From contig JAEUTB010000035.1 in assembly GCA_016787995.1 (NCBI GenBank), positions 1 to 34,045 of the forward strand: 34,045 bases of DNA. The letters are read 5' to 3'. A program made the position numbers and the translations under genes. Below, in pieces: positions 1-7,855 of the stretch. How positions within the stretch are numbered: the first letter of the stretch is position 1; each line of letters begins with the position of its first letter. The notes below the pieces were generated by a model, which worked only from the letters and a program-made list of their open reading frames with translations, was not told the DNA's origin and made no database searches. The stretch comes from Flavobacteriales bacterium (GTDB taxonomy: Bacteria > Bacteroidota > Bacteroidia > Flavobacteriales_F > PHOS-HE28).

Positions 1-137
1 CGACGAGCGACAGAAGGTTTCGTAAAGCTCTGACGCTTACGAAGTTGACGCATGGTCTGGGTGCGCTCGAACTTCTTCTTGAACTTCTTGAGCGCCTTAT
101 CGATGCTCTCGCCTTCTTTGACCGGGATGATCAGCAT
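1..137 (-). CDS. rpsU: 30S ribosomal protein S21 (partial, runs off left edge)
   Basis: The first 45 codons are visible, starting at the ATG at 137; the rest lies beyond base 1. The product begins MLIIPVKEGESIDKALKKF and continues with a basic stretch ending in QSFTKPSVAR. This is the Bacteroidota form of S21: an acidic/aliphatic start, a Lys/Arg-rich helix, then the conserved 'R-Q-x-F-T-K-P-S' segment. S21 is a small basic protein of the 30S subunit that acts near the 3' end of 16S rRNA during initiation. An AAAGGA-like purine stretch lies about 8-13 bases upstream of the start, and a good Bacteroidota promoter lies 30 bases upstream. The gene follows the acyl-CoA dehydrogenase on the same strand but has its own promoter. 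Confidence 0.93.
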   Translation of the reverse strand, partial: MLIIPVKEGESIDKALKKFKKKFERTQTMRQLRKRQSFTKPSVAR

Positions 138-166
138 GGTCGTTTGTCCTTTTCGCTTAGGGGGTG

Positions 167-196
167 CAAATATAGTGGTGGATTCGATCCGTGCAA
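167..196 (-). promoter_or_regulatory. Bacteroidota-type promoter of rpsU
   Basis: On the minus strand a TTG (196-194) is followed after exactly 19 bases by TATATTTG (174-167), matching the Bacteroidota -33 TTG / -7 TAnnTTTG pattern. The rpsU ATG is 29 bases downstream. The same TATATTTG box, also followed by C, lies in front of secDF. Confidence 0.7.
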
Positions 197-202
197 GGGC
201 GA

Positions 203-1354
203 TCAGCCTTTCAGCACATTCCTGCTGATCACCAGCTTCTGGATCTCGCTTGTACCCTCGCCGATGGTGCAGAGCTTGCTGTCGCGGTAGAACTTTTCCA
301 CGGGGAAATCCTTCGTGTAGCCGTAGCCACCGAAGATCTGCACGGCCTCGTTGCTGGCCCATACGCAGGTCTCGCTGGCGTAGTACTTGGCCATGGCGCC
401 GATGGTGGTCACCTTCTTGTTCTGGCCCGTGTTCTTGAAGTGGCTGGCCTGTTGGATCAGGAGTTCAGACGCTTCGATCCGCGTGGCCATATCCGCCAGT
501 TTGAAGGCGATGGCCTGGAAGTTGGCGATGGGCTGTCCGAACTGCTCGCGCTCTTTGGCGTACTTCACGCTGGCGTCGTAGGCACCTTTGGCGATACCGA
601 GGCTGAGGGCAGCGATGCTGATGCGGCCACCGTCCAGGATCTTCATGGCCTGCTGGAACCCTTCGCCTACGTTGCCTAGGACGTTCTCCTCGGGAATGCG
701 GCAATCCTCGAAGATCACCTCGGCGGTCTCGCTGGCACGCATGCCCAGTTTGTTCTCCTTCTTGCCAGCTTTCATGCCCGGTGTGCCACGCTCGATCACG
801 AAGGCGGTCATGCCTTTGCTATCGCCCAACTCGCCGGTGCGCACGATGGCCACCACCACGTCGCTGCTCTTGCCATGGGTTATCCAGCACTTGGTGCCGT
901 TCAGCACCCACGCCGCCCCTTCCTTGCGGGCCGTGCACTTCATGCGCATGGCGTCGCTTCCCGTGTTGGGCTCTGTCAGCGCCCAGGCGCCGAGCCATTC
1001 ACCGGTGGCCAATTTGGTGAGCCACTTGGTCTTCTGCTCGTGGTTGCCGAAGTAGTTGATGTGCCCGGTACAAAGGCTGTTGTGCGCGGCAACGCTCAGG
1101 CCGATGCTTCCACAGATGCGGGCCACCTCCACGATGGTCTCCACATATTCATGGTAGCCTAAGCCCGATCCGCCGTATTCCTCTGGAACAAAAACACCCA
1201 GCATACCGGCCGGACCGAAATGCTTGGTGAAGAGCTCCTTGGGGAAATGCTGGCTTTCGTCCCACTCCATCACGTTGGGGCGCACTTCGCGTTCGCACAG
1301 GTCGCGCACGCTTTGCGCGATCATCGTTTGGTTCTCGGTACGGGTGAATTCCAT
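203..1354 (-). CDS. Acyl-CoA dehydrogenase (short-chain/butyryl-like)
   Basis: The 383-residue protein has the usual length of the acyl-CoA dehydrogenase family. These FAD enzymes desaturate acyl-CoA at C2-C3 and pass electrons to electron-transfer flavoprotein, as in fatty-acid or branched-chain amino-acid breakdown. Visible signatures are the FAD/substrate motif WALTEPNTGSDAM around residues 124-136, the flavin-binding KCWITHG segment, GRISIAALSLGIAKGA in the C-terminal helical domain, and GEGTSEIQKLVISR near the end. Glu366 in GEGTSE sits where short- and medium-chain enzymes have the catalytic base. No substrate can be fixed from sequence. It lies 35 bases downstream of apt on the same strand, so co-transcription is possible. 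Confidence 0.93.
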   Translation of the reverse strand: MEFTRTENQTMIAQSVRDLCEREVRPNVMEWDESQHFPKELFTKHFGPAGMLGVFVPEEYGGSGLGYHEYVETIVEVARICGSIGLSVAAHNSLCTGHINYFGNHEQKTKWLTKLATGEWLGAWALTEPNTGSDAMRMKCTARKEGAAWVLNGTKCWITHGKSSDVVVAIVRTGELGDSKGMTAFVIERGTPGMKAGKKENKLGMRASETAEVIFEDCRIPEENVLGNVGEGFQQAMKILDGGRISIAALSLGIAKGAYDASVKYAKEREQFGQPIANFQAIAFKLADMATRIEASELLIQQASHFKNTGQNKKVTTIGAMAKYYASETCVWASNEAVQIFGGYGYTKDFPVEKFYRDSKLCTIGEGTSEIQKLVISRNVLKG

Positions 1355-1389
1355 CGTGGAGTGAACGCCGGATGGCGTCTATGGTTCGG

Positions 1390-1923
1390 TCAGTAGGTGA
1401 CAAGGCGGACCACCTCCGCGCCATAGGGCTTCAGGCGGTCCATGCCGTTGAGGAAGGAAAGTTCGATGAGGAAACTGAAAGCGGCCACCGTGCCGCCTTG
1501 CTTTTGGATCAGTTCAGCGGCTGCCGCTGCGGTACCTCCGGTCGCGAGCAGGTCGTCGTGCACCATCACGCGCATGCCCGGCTTCACACTGTCCACGTGC
1601 ATCTCCACCTCGGCGCTGCCGTATTCGAGGTCGTATTTGTGGCTCACGGTCTTCCAAGGCAGTTTTCCCTTCTTCCGCACGGTGACGAAAGGGATGTTCA
1701 GGGCCATGGCCAAGGGCATGCCGAAGAGGAAGCCACGGCTCTCGATACCGGCGATGGCATCGATGCGCCGATCGGCCAAGGCCAAGCGGAAGCCATCCAA
1801 TGCGGCATTGCACAAGCTGGCATCCTCCAACACCGGGGTGATGTCGCGGAACAGGATACCGGGTTTCGGGAAATCCGGAACGGCACGGATGGTGGCCTTC
1901 AGCTTGTTCTCGAGTTCGGTCAC
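1390..1923 (-). CDS. apt: Adenine phosphoribosyltransferase
   Basis: The 177-residue protein makes AMP from adenine and PRPP (purine salvage, cytosol). The N-terminus has the family hallmark VPDFPKPGILFRDITPVL (residues 15-32), and the PRPP-binding loop VMVHDDLLATGGTAAAA lies near residues 119-135. The end, FLIELSFLNGMDRL, is also typical. The start is a GTG at 1923-1921 that overlaps the TGA of the upstream HhH gene (shared GTGA, 4 bases). This gives translational coupling and supports the start choice, because the protein then has normal family length. Confidence 0.95.
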   Translation of the reverse strand: MTELENKLKATIRAVPDFPKPGILFRDITPVLEDASLCNAALDGFRLALADRRIDAIAGIESRGFLFGMPLAMALNIPFVTVRKKGKLPWKTVSHKYDLEYGSAEVEMHVDSVKPGMRVMVHDDLLATGGTAAAAAELIQKQGGTVAAFSFLIELSFLNGMDRLKPYGAEVVRLVTY

Positions 1924-2882
1924 TCCACGGAGAGGTAGGGTGCAAGTTTACGGAAGACCTCTTCACCCACCGCCGCACAACCTTTGATATCCGCCACCGA
2001 CCGGAACGGACCATGTTGTTGGCGATACGCGATCAATGGCTTGGCGATCTTCCACCGCACATAGGGGTGTGCGGCAAGTTCCTCCGCCGAGCAGGTATTG
2101 ATCGGGATCCGCCGTACGGCGAGGGTATCGAGGATCAGGAATTCCTTCAACTTCAAGACGGCATCGGGCTTGTCCCTCAGTACGAACACCTCGCCCAGCT
2201 GGTCCAACGAAACGAATCCGCCCAACAGGTCACGGTACTTCACGATGCCCCGTGCGAAGGCCGGACCGATCCCGGGCAACCCGATCAAGGCGGTGGTATC
2301 GGCGGTGTTCACCCCCACCGATCGTACCGCACGCGGCGCATAACTGGTTCGTTCCCGGATCGTTGACGCTCGATCTTCGCGTGATCCTTGATCCGCCCAC
2401 TGCTGTTCCCGCTCCTTCTTGACCGTGTTCCCACGAACGATCGAATCCGGCAAAAGGATGTAGGGCTCCAGCGCGGTGTATTGCTCTGGCCGTATGCTGT
2501 ACATGCGCCCGAGGTCCTTCTTGGTCCGGAAACGGCCACCTTTGTTCTGGTAGCGCTCCACCCCATCGATCTGTCGGTCGGTCAAGCCCAAGGCACGCCA
2601 CTCTTCGCGGCCGATGGAATTAGGATCGAAGGGAAAGAGCTTCTGTGGCACGCTATCCACCTGAGTTCCTGATCGTGATGCCACCCACGCTTCTATCCGC
2701 GCGCGTTGTTGCGCCAGATCGAACTCCTTTGGCGGCCTAAGCCATTGCTCATAAACCACCCAGCCTGCGAGAAGCAGCAGGACACCCATGAGCCAAAGCG
2801 TTCCTCGCCGCTCCTCGCGATGCAGATCGAGCAGATCCTTTATCCGCTCCTTGATCGACGTGCTTTGTCGCTGACTCCCCAT
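1920..2882 (-). CDS. Membrane-anchored helix-hairpin-helix (ComEA-like) protein
   Basis: The 320-residue protein has a basic N-terminal segment, one hydrophobic helix at about residues 28-45 (TLWLMGVLLLLAGWVVY), a linker, then three helix-hairpin-helix type segments. The first contains FDPNSIGREEWRALGL with RYQNKGGRF. The second has the classic hairpin IGLPGIGPAFARGIVKYRD. The third has INTCSAEELAAHPYVRWKIA and YRQQHGPF. HhH pairs bind DNA non-specifically; ComEA proteins use them for DNA uptake. This larger version with several HhH units occurs in many Bacteroidota and its role is not established. Orientation is probably N-in with the HhH part periplasmic. It overlaps apt by 4 bases, which suggests an operon but not a shared function. 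Confidence 0.8.
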   Translation of the reverse strand: MGSQRQSTSIKERIKDLLDLHREERRGTLWLMGVLLLLAGWVVYEQWLRPPKEFDLAQQRARIEAWVASRSGTQVDSVPQKLFPFDPNSIGREEWRALGLTDRQIDGVERYQNKGGRFRTKKDLGRMYSIRPEQYTALEPYILLPDSIVRGNTVKKEREQQWADQGSREDRASTIRERTSYAPRAVRSVGVNTADTTALIGLPGIGPAFARGIVKYRDLLGGFVSLDQLGEVFVLRDKPDAVLKLKEFLILDTLAVRRIPINTCSAEELAAHPYVRWKIAKPLIAYRQQHGPFRSVADIKGCAAVGEEVFRKLAPYLSVE

Positions 2883-3083
2883 GAGAACGGCGAGCGGCCA
2901 GCGCCTGGAAAGACCGGGGCTTGCGCACTGCGGTTGTGCCTAGCGGGGAGAGGCGTTGGGCGGGTTGATGACGAATGTCCGAACCAGCATGCGACCTGCG
3001 GGAGAGGTCAAGCCGACGCCACTGCAATTCTACTTGATCCGGTCGATCGGAAAAAACTGGAAGCACATTGGGATCGCCGCTTG

Positions 3084-3986
3084 TTAACCAGCGAGTTGAT
3101 CGCGCAGCACAGCCAAACCTGCTTCGAAGCCTCGGGGAGAATAAGCCAGATCCCTCCGCGCCTTGTCCAGAACGAAGCCCGTCCTGGGCGGTCGTTTAGC
3201 GGGCTGACCAAGGGTATCGCTCTTCACTGGGGAGACCACGGAGGTATCCAGGTCGAAGAAGGCCCCCACCCTATTCACCAGTTCCAGAATGCTCATGCCA
3301 TCGGGACCGCTCAAGTTGTAGATGCCGGTTGCACCGCGCTTGGCGATGCGGATGCAACCATCGGCCAGATCCTCGGCGAGGGTGGGCATGCGCCATTGGT
3401 CGTCCACCACCTTGATGGGCTGGCCCTTCTCCAAGGCGGTCTTGGCCCAGAGCACCACGTTGCTGCGGCTCAGGCCTTCGGCGATGCCATAGACGATGAT
3501 GGTGCGTGCGATGGCCCACTTTGATAACCGGCTGTTGATCACGATCCGTTCGGCATCCAGCTTGCTGTGGCCGTAGACGCTCAAGGGGGCTGGCTCATCC
3601 TCTTCGCGGTACGGGCCTTTCTTCCCGTCGAAGATGAAGTCCGTGCTTAGATGGATGAAGTGTGCTTGGTGCTTTTCAGAAGCCCGGACCAGGTTTTCTG
3701 TTGCCGTAACGTTCTGTAGTTCACAGGCGACCGGATCCAGTTCACAGGCGTCCACATTGGTCATGGCCGCAGTGTGGATCACCACTTCCGGCTTGAAGGC
3801 TTGGAAAGCAGCATTCACCTCCTCGGCCGCGGTGATATCCACCGACCGATAGTGCGATCCAAGTGGATCCGGGGTTCGATCAGCTCCGCGGCTGGTGGCC
3901 AGCAGGTCCACTTCCGGGTCGACGCGGAGGGCGGCAACGAGTTTCTGGCCAAGGAGTCCGTTGGAACCAGTGATGAGGATGCGCAT
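3084..3986 (-). CDS. RmlD-like NAD(P)-dependent sugar reductase (SDR family)
   Basis: The 300-residue protein resembles dTDP-4-dehydrorhamnose reductase, the last step of dTDP-L-rhamnose synthesis. The dinucleotide-binding motif GSNGLLGQ is at residues 7-14. HTAAMTNVDACE around 71-82 is typical of RmlD_sub_bind proteins, followed by LSTDFIFDG and the catalytic YGHSK (Tyr138, Lys142). The C-terminal half is substrate-binding and ends in a proline/arginine-rich region. No rmlA, rmlB or rmlC gene is near. Specificity is therefore open, and a role as another extended SDR or as a regulatory homologue of the methionine adenosyltransferase beta subunit cannot be excluded. The 200 bases between it and the HhH gene hold nothing I recognise. 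Confidence 0.82.
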   Translation of the reverse strand: MRILITGSNGLLGQKLVAALRVDPEVDLLATSRGADRTPDPLGSHYRSVDITAAEEVNAAFQAFKPEVVIHTAAMTNVDACELDPVACELQNVTATENLVRASEKHQAHFIHLSTDFIFDGKKGPYREEDEPAPLSVYGHSKLDAERIVINSRLSKWAIARTIIVYGIAEGLSRSNVVLWAKTALEKGQPIKVVDDQWRMPTLAEDLADGCIRIAKRGATGIYNLSGPDGMSILELVNRVGAFFDLDTSVVSPVKSDTLGQPAKRPPRTGFVLDKARRDLAYSPRGFEAGLAVLRDQLAG

Positions 3987-3990
3987 GGGC

Positions 3991-3998
3991 CGAAACTA
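3991..3998 (-). promoter_or_regulatory. Possible -7 box (TAGTTTCG) of the RmlD-like gene
   Basis: TAGTTTCG on the minus strand fits TAnnTTYG and ends only 4 bases before the ATG at 3986. If used, the transcript would be leaderless or nearly so. No TTG is visible at the right distance upstream, so this is a weak candidate. Confidence 0.22.
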
Positions 3999-4029
3999 CG
4001 ATCCCGGTGGAGGATAGTGGGGGCCGGCC

Positions 4030-4260
4030 CTACAGCTCCCAGACGGTGCTCCGCTTCCCGAAGGGCTTCTTGATGTGCTCCTTGTGCTGAAGCACGAAGG
4101 CCATCACCAAATACACCACCAAGTGAACACCGGCGGTGATGAAGCTGAGGTAGATGAAGGAAAGGCGCACCTGCTCCAACTTGATGTTGAGCTTGTGGGC
4201 CCACCATTCACAAACGCCAAAGGCTTGGCGCTCGAAGTATGTCTTGATGCTATCGATCAT
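4030..4260 (-). CDS. Small PspC-domain membrane protein
   Basis: The 76-residue protein starts MIDSIKTYFERQAFGVCEWW and has one long hydrophobic stretch (FIYLSFITAGVHLVVYLVMAFVL, about residues 35-57) followed by a basic tail. The 'GVCxWWAxKLxIxxxxVRLxFIYLSF' pattern is the PspC domain, found in phage-shock and envelope-stress proteins of the inner membrane. I chose the ATG at 4260 over the longer open frame (to 4425). The longer version would overlap the upstream DUF2851 gene by 150 bases, and its extra N-terminus looks like out-of-frame DUF2851 sequence. It sits 11 bases after that gene's stop, so the two probably form one transcript. Its exact role is unknown. Confidence 0.8.
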   Translation of the reverse strand: MIDSIKTYFERQAFGVCEWWAHKLNIKLEQVRLSFIYLSFITAGVHLVVYLVMAFVLQHKEHIKKPFGKRSTVWEL

Positions 4261-4271
4261 CGCGAGGTCGG

Positions 4272-5681
4272 TCACCGGTCCTGCCCTCCTTGGACGCTGG
4301 CACGGAGCAATTGGTTGCCGACGCCGCAAGATAAGCATCGGCGGGCCGAGCAGTACATGTTCTTCAATTCCAGGAGCGCCTGCCCCCGAGCGGCGGAATC
4401 GGACACCAAGCCCAGCGCAGCCCACCCATCGAGCACGGTGTTGCGCTCCGGTGGGAGTTGTTCCAGCAGGTCCATGGCTCGTTCGGCCATGCGCTGATCA
4501 CCTCGGAGCCGACCCAAGGCGAAAAGGGTGGGCACGACAGCGTTGATGATGATGTGGTCCGCTCCCACCCGGCCCAGTCGCTTGGGTTTGGACGCTGATG
4601 GCGAGTCGAAGGCATAATGCGTGTTCCAATAGGGACTGGCAGAAACATCGAGTATTCGGTGCAGGTCTTCCACCCGATCCACCTGAAGCATCTCGGGCAC
4701 GCCTCCCTCGCACAGTATGAGCACCTGGGCGAGCTGTGCGATGCGAATGGTCGGGAAGTTCACCGGTCGCATGCGGCCGAATTTCCACGCCGCGACCGGA
4801 GCGGGTCTCAAATGGTGCAGGCGTGCCAGCACGGCATGCTCCTGCTGCAACGCCCGCGGATACTCGTCCACGAAGTCCACTTGCAACAGCCCGGCCTGCC
4901 CGAAGAGCAGCGCCTCCGTTCGCAGGGCATCATCGCGGTACTTGAGCACCGTTCGCAAGGGGAGTGCGTGGGCGAGCATACTGAACGGTTCTGCGTTCAC
5001 CTTGAGACCGAATGCCCGCCCGAGCATGTGGTACAAGGTCTCGGCAGCATCGCCGTGGAGGCCTTGGTAAAGGCGTTCCACCTCGGCGGTCTTCCGCTCC
5101 AAACGCTCTACGAGCACCCGTTCCAACCAAGGGCTAAGGTGGTCCTTATCCACGCGGCCCAGCTTGTTGGCACAGGGAACGAAGCCTTGATCGCGCATGA
5201 GGTTGTAGTGCAACGCGATGCTCTCCGAGGAGATCCGCGGAAGTAGTTCGACGGTGGGTAGCGTGTTGCCCTGTAGGGTCCTTACCTCGGCGTCGTGTTC
5301 GTAGACCACATGCAGGACCACGTTCTCGTACGCAGGGTCGAACTGATGGCCGTGCGCGTTCCACTCACTGCTGCGCAAGTGCACCTCCACCGTGCCAGCC
5401 CATACCTGACCATCGATCCGTACCTGCGCATCGAGCAGGTCAGGACCGCTGTTGCGTTGGATTCGGCCTGGCTTCAGCACCTCCACCGAGCGGCCATCGG
5501 TGGTCCGCAGGGCGTGATGTTCGAACAGCCGGGAGGCCCAGATGAATTGCAGCAGGTCTTCGCCATAGGGGAAGCCCGGCTCCAACAACAATGGTCGGGA
5601 AGGAATGGTACGCACTACGCGCATCGTGCGGTCACCATCCCCACTATCTGTCCACATCGGGTAACGCTCAGCCGTGTTCAT
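4272..5681 (-). CDS. DUF2851 family protein
   Basis: The 469-residue protein matches a Bacteroidota family of unknown function. Recognisable are EDLLQFIWASRLF near residues 41-53, the block PGRIQRNSGPDLLDAQVRID, AGTVEVHLRSSEWNAHGH near 95-112, and VVLHVVYEHDAEV. The C-terminal cysteine cluster YCSARRCLSCGVGNQLL could bind a metal. The order GPD, then E-V-H after a beta-strand, resembles the active site of PD-(D/E)XK nuclease-like folds; that is my inference, not a known activity. The first 37 residues extend beyond the usual family start, so the ATG at 5624 (residue 20) is a plausible alternative. It is followed by the PspC gene 11 bases later. Nothing I recognise occupies the 75 bases upstream. 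Confidence 0.82.
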   Translation of the reverse strand: MNTAERYPMWTDSGDGDRTMRVVRTIPSRPLLLEPGFPYGEDLLQFIWASRLFEHHALRTTDGRSVEVLKPGRIQRNSGPDLLDAQVRIDGQVWAGTVEVHLRSSEWNAHGHQFDPAYENVVLHVVYEHDAEVRTLQGNTLPTVELLPRISSESIALHYNLMRDQGFVPCANKLGRVDKDHLSPWLERVLVERLERKTAEVERLYQGLHGDAAETLYHMLGRAFGLKVNAEPFSMLAHALPLRTVLKYRDDALRTEALLFGQAGLLQVDFVDEYPRALQQEHAVLARLHHLRPAPVAAWKFGRMRPVNFPTIRIAQLAQVLILCEGGVPEMLQVDRVEDLHRILDVSASPYWNTHYAFDSPSASKPKRLGRVGADHIIINAVVPTLFALGRLRGDQRMAERAMDLLEQLPPERNTVLDGWAALGLVSDSAARGQALLELKNMYCSARRCLSCGVGNQLLRASVQGGQDR

Positions 5682-5756
5682 ATGATCAGGATCTGACGAT
5701 ATTTACGTCAGGTCATGGACGCATAATATAACATTAGTGAATCGAGGTCTCGATCC

Positions 5757-6584
5757 CTAGAGCAGACCTTTACTCTCCATGGACCGACGCATGGCTGCTT
5801 GCAGGGCTTGTGCAGCGACCCGCGCGGCGGGGATGGCTTGTTCGCCGGCACCGGCATACAACACCCCACGGCTGCTGTTGATCAGCAGACCGCCATCGGC
5901 GATGAGTCCGGCGTCGAGGACGGCATCGAGGTCGCCCCCTTGAGCACCCACACCGGGTACGAGGAAAAAATGATCGGGTAGCAGGGCCCTTACCTGCCCC
6001 AGGATCTCAGGACGGGTAGCGCCAACGACGAACATGAGGTCATCAGGGCTGCCCCATTGAGCGGTGCTCTGCAGAACCGTCTCGTAGAGTGGTCGTCCAT
6101 TCTCGGTACGGATGAACTGCACGTCCTCCGCGCCCGCATTACTGGTGACACCGAGCACGATGGCCCACTTGCCGGTGTGGCCAACGAATGGCGCGATGCT
6201 GTCGCGGCCCATGTAGGGCGAAAGCGTGATGGCATCCACATCCAACCGGTCGAAGAACGCCTCGGCATATTTCCGTGCCGTGTTGCCGATATCACCCCGT
6301 TTGGCATCGGCGATGATGAGGAGATCGCCTTTGCTCCGGATGTAGCTGATGGTGGCTTCCAGGTCCAACCAGCCTTGGTCGCCGAGGGCTTCGTAAAATG
6401 CCAGGTTCAACTTGTAGGCCACTGCGAACGGATGGGTGACCTCCACGATGGCCTCGTTGAAAGCCCGGACCGGGTGGCTTTCCTCGCGGAAGTGGTCGGG
6501 CACCAAATGCTCTTCGGTATCCAATCCCACGCAGAGCAGGCTTTTCTTGCGGCGGATGGCGGAGACGAGGTCGGCGCGGGTCAC
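5757..6584 (-). CDS. pyrF: Orotidine 5'-phosphate decarboxylase (long subfamily)
   Basis: The 275-residue protein catalyses the last step of UMP synthesis, OMP to UMP plus CO2. The TIM-barrel signatures are LLCVGLDTEEHLVPDHF near residues 16-32, AVAYKLNLAFYEALG, and the catalytic IADAKRGDIGNTARKYAEAFF at 91-111, where Asp93, Lys95 and Asp98 form the charged active-site network. The length and this motif context fit the longer OMP decarboxylase subfamily rather than the roughly 230-residue E. coli type. The start is GTG at 6584; a GATCTTTG box, one base off the TAnnTTTG consensus, lies directly upstream. The 141 bases between it and prfA contain only short imperfect inverted repeats around GATCT. 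Confidence 0.94.
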   Translation of the reverse strand: MTRADLVSAIRRKKSLLCVGLDTEEHLVPDHFREESHPVRAFNEAIVEVTHPFAVAYKLNLAFYEALGDQGWLDLEATISYIRSKGDLLIIADAKRGDIGNTARKYAEAFFDRLDVDAITLSPYMGRDSIAPFVGHTGKWAIVLGVTSNAGAEDVQFIRTENGRPLYETVLQSTAQWGSPDDLMFVVGATRPEILGQVRALLPDHFFLVPGVGAQGGDLDAVLDAGLIADGGLLINSSRGVLYAGAGEQAIPAARVAAQALQAAMRRSMESKGLL

Positions 6585-6725
6585 GGGGCAAAGATCAGAT
6601 GATCAGGCGATCGTAGGGTCAGAAAATGGAGTGCGCAGGACTCTTGAGGGTGTGCAAGGGTGCAAGTGAGTTCACAGCGCCCTTAGTTGGGGCTGGGCAT
6701 CTCGTTCTCTGATCTTCAGATCACC

Positions 6726-7808
6726 CTAGATGCCGGCTTCGGCCTTCAGCTTTTCGGTGCGCTCAGCGAGTTGGAGGGCATCGATGATCTCTTGCAGATC
6801 GCCATTGATCACCTGCGGCAGGTTGTGTACGGTGAATTCGATCCGGTGGTCGGTGACGCGGCTTTGCGGGAAGTTGTAGGTGCGGATCTTGGCGCTACGA
6901 TCCCCACTGCTCACCTGGCTCTTACGCTGCGCAGCCACCGCGGCTTCCTGGGCGCGCACCTTGTCCTCGTAAAGCTTAGTACGCAACATGGTCATCGCCT
7001 TCATGCGGTTGCCGAGCTGGCTGCGTTCGGTCTGGCACATCACCACGAGACCAGTAGGAATGTGAGTGAGGCGCACCTTGGTCTCCACCTTGTTCACGTT
7101 CTGGCCGCCGGCACCACCGCTGCGGGCGGTCTCCATCTTCACGTCGCTTTCCTTCAGGTCCACGTCCGTTTCCTCTGCTTCGGGCAGCACATTCACTGTG
7201 GCAGCGCTCGTATGGATGCGCCCGCTGGCCTCGGTGGAGGGAACGCGCTGCACACGATGAACACCCGCTTCGAACTTCATCACGCCATAAGCCCCTTCGC
7301 CGATCACGTTGAAGACCACCTCCTTATAACCGCCTACTGTGCCTTCGCTCACGTCGGCCACCTCGATCTTCCAACCCAGGCCTTCACAATAGCGGGTGTA
7401 CATCCGATAGAGGTCTCCTGCGAAGAGGCTGGCCTCATCACCACCCGTGCCAGCACGCACCTCCACGGTGCAATTGCGCGCATCGTTCGGATCCTTGGGC
7501 ACCAGCATCAGGCGCACCTCCTCCTCCATGGCTTCAATGGCGGCCTTGCTCTCCTCGCGCTCCAAGCGGGCCATGTCGAGCATTTCCGGATCCTTTTCGG
7601 TCCGAATGATCTCCTCGGCCCCGGCCAGGTCGTCGTGCAACTTCTTGAACCGCTGGAACGCCACGGTGATGGGCTCCAGATCACGGTAGCTGCGGTTGAG
7701 CTCGACGAAGCGTTTCTGATCCGCGATCACGCTCGGGTCCGCCAGCTGTTTTCCGATCTCTTCGCGACGGTCGAAAAGGGCTGAGAGTTTCGATAGAAGG
7801 TCTGACAT
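6726..7808 (-). CDS. prfA: Peptide chain release factor 1
   Basis: The 360-residue protein has the normal RF1 length and releases peptides at UAA and UAG stops. Domain 1 is helical (residues 1-105). [21 protein letters not shown] follows. The stop-codon-reading tripeptide is PST at about 190-192 in [18 protein letters not shown], the PxT form that marks RF1 rather than the SPF form of RF2. The catalytic GGQ is at 234-236 ([11 protein letters not shown]). The open frame extends further upstream, but the ATG at 7808 gives the canonical N-terminus [20 protein letters not shown]. It lies 47 bases downstream of purM and probably shares its transcript. Confidence 0.96.
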   Translation of the reverse strand: MSDLLSKLSALFDRREEIGKQLADPSVIADQKRFVELNRSYRDLEPITVAFQRFKKLHDDLAGAEEIIRTEKDPEMLDMARLEREESKAAIEAMEEEVRLMLVPKDPNDARNCTVEVRAGTGGDEASLFAGDLYRMYTRYCEGLGWKIEVADVSEGTVGGYKEVVFNVIGEGAYGVMKFEAGVHRVQRVPSTEASGRIHTSAATVNVLPEAEETDVDLKESDVKMETARSGGAGGQNVNKVETKVRLTHIPTGLVVMCQTERSQLGNRMKAMTMLRTKLYEDKVRAQEAAVAAQRKSQVSSGDRSAKIRTYNFPQSRVTDHRIEFTVHNLPQVINGDLQEIIDALQLAERTEKLKAEAGI

Positions 7809-7855
7809 GGGAGTGACCGCTCGGTGGCGGAATACGCACGAAGGCGTGGCGTTGA

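Noticed and set aside
2883..3083. Small gene between the HhH and RmlD-like genes
   Set aside because: The short frames there lack start context and recognisable sequence; treated as a 201-base spacer.
4261..4425. Longer N-terminus for the PspC protein
   Set aside because: The extra residues are out-of-frame DUF2851 coding sequence; the PspC domain begins right after the internal ATG at 4260.
5738..5752. ATCGAG/CTCGAT inverted repeat after pyrF as a terminator
   Set aside because: The loop would be only 2 bases and no T-run follows on the minus strand.
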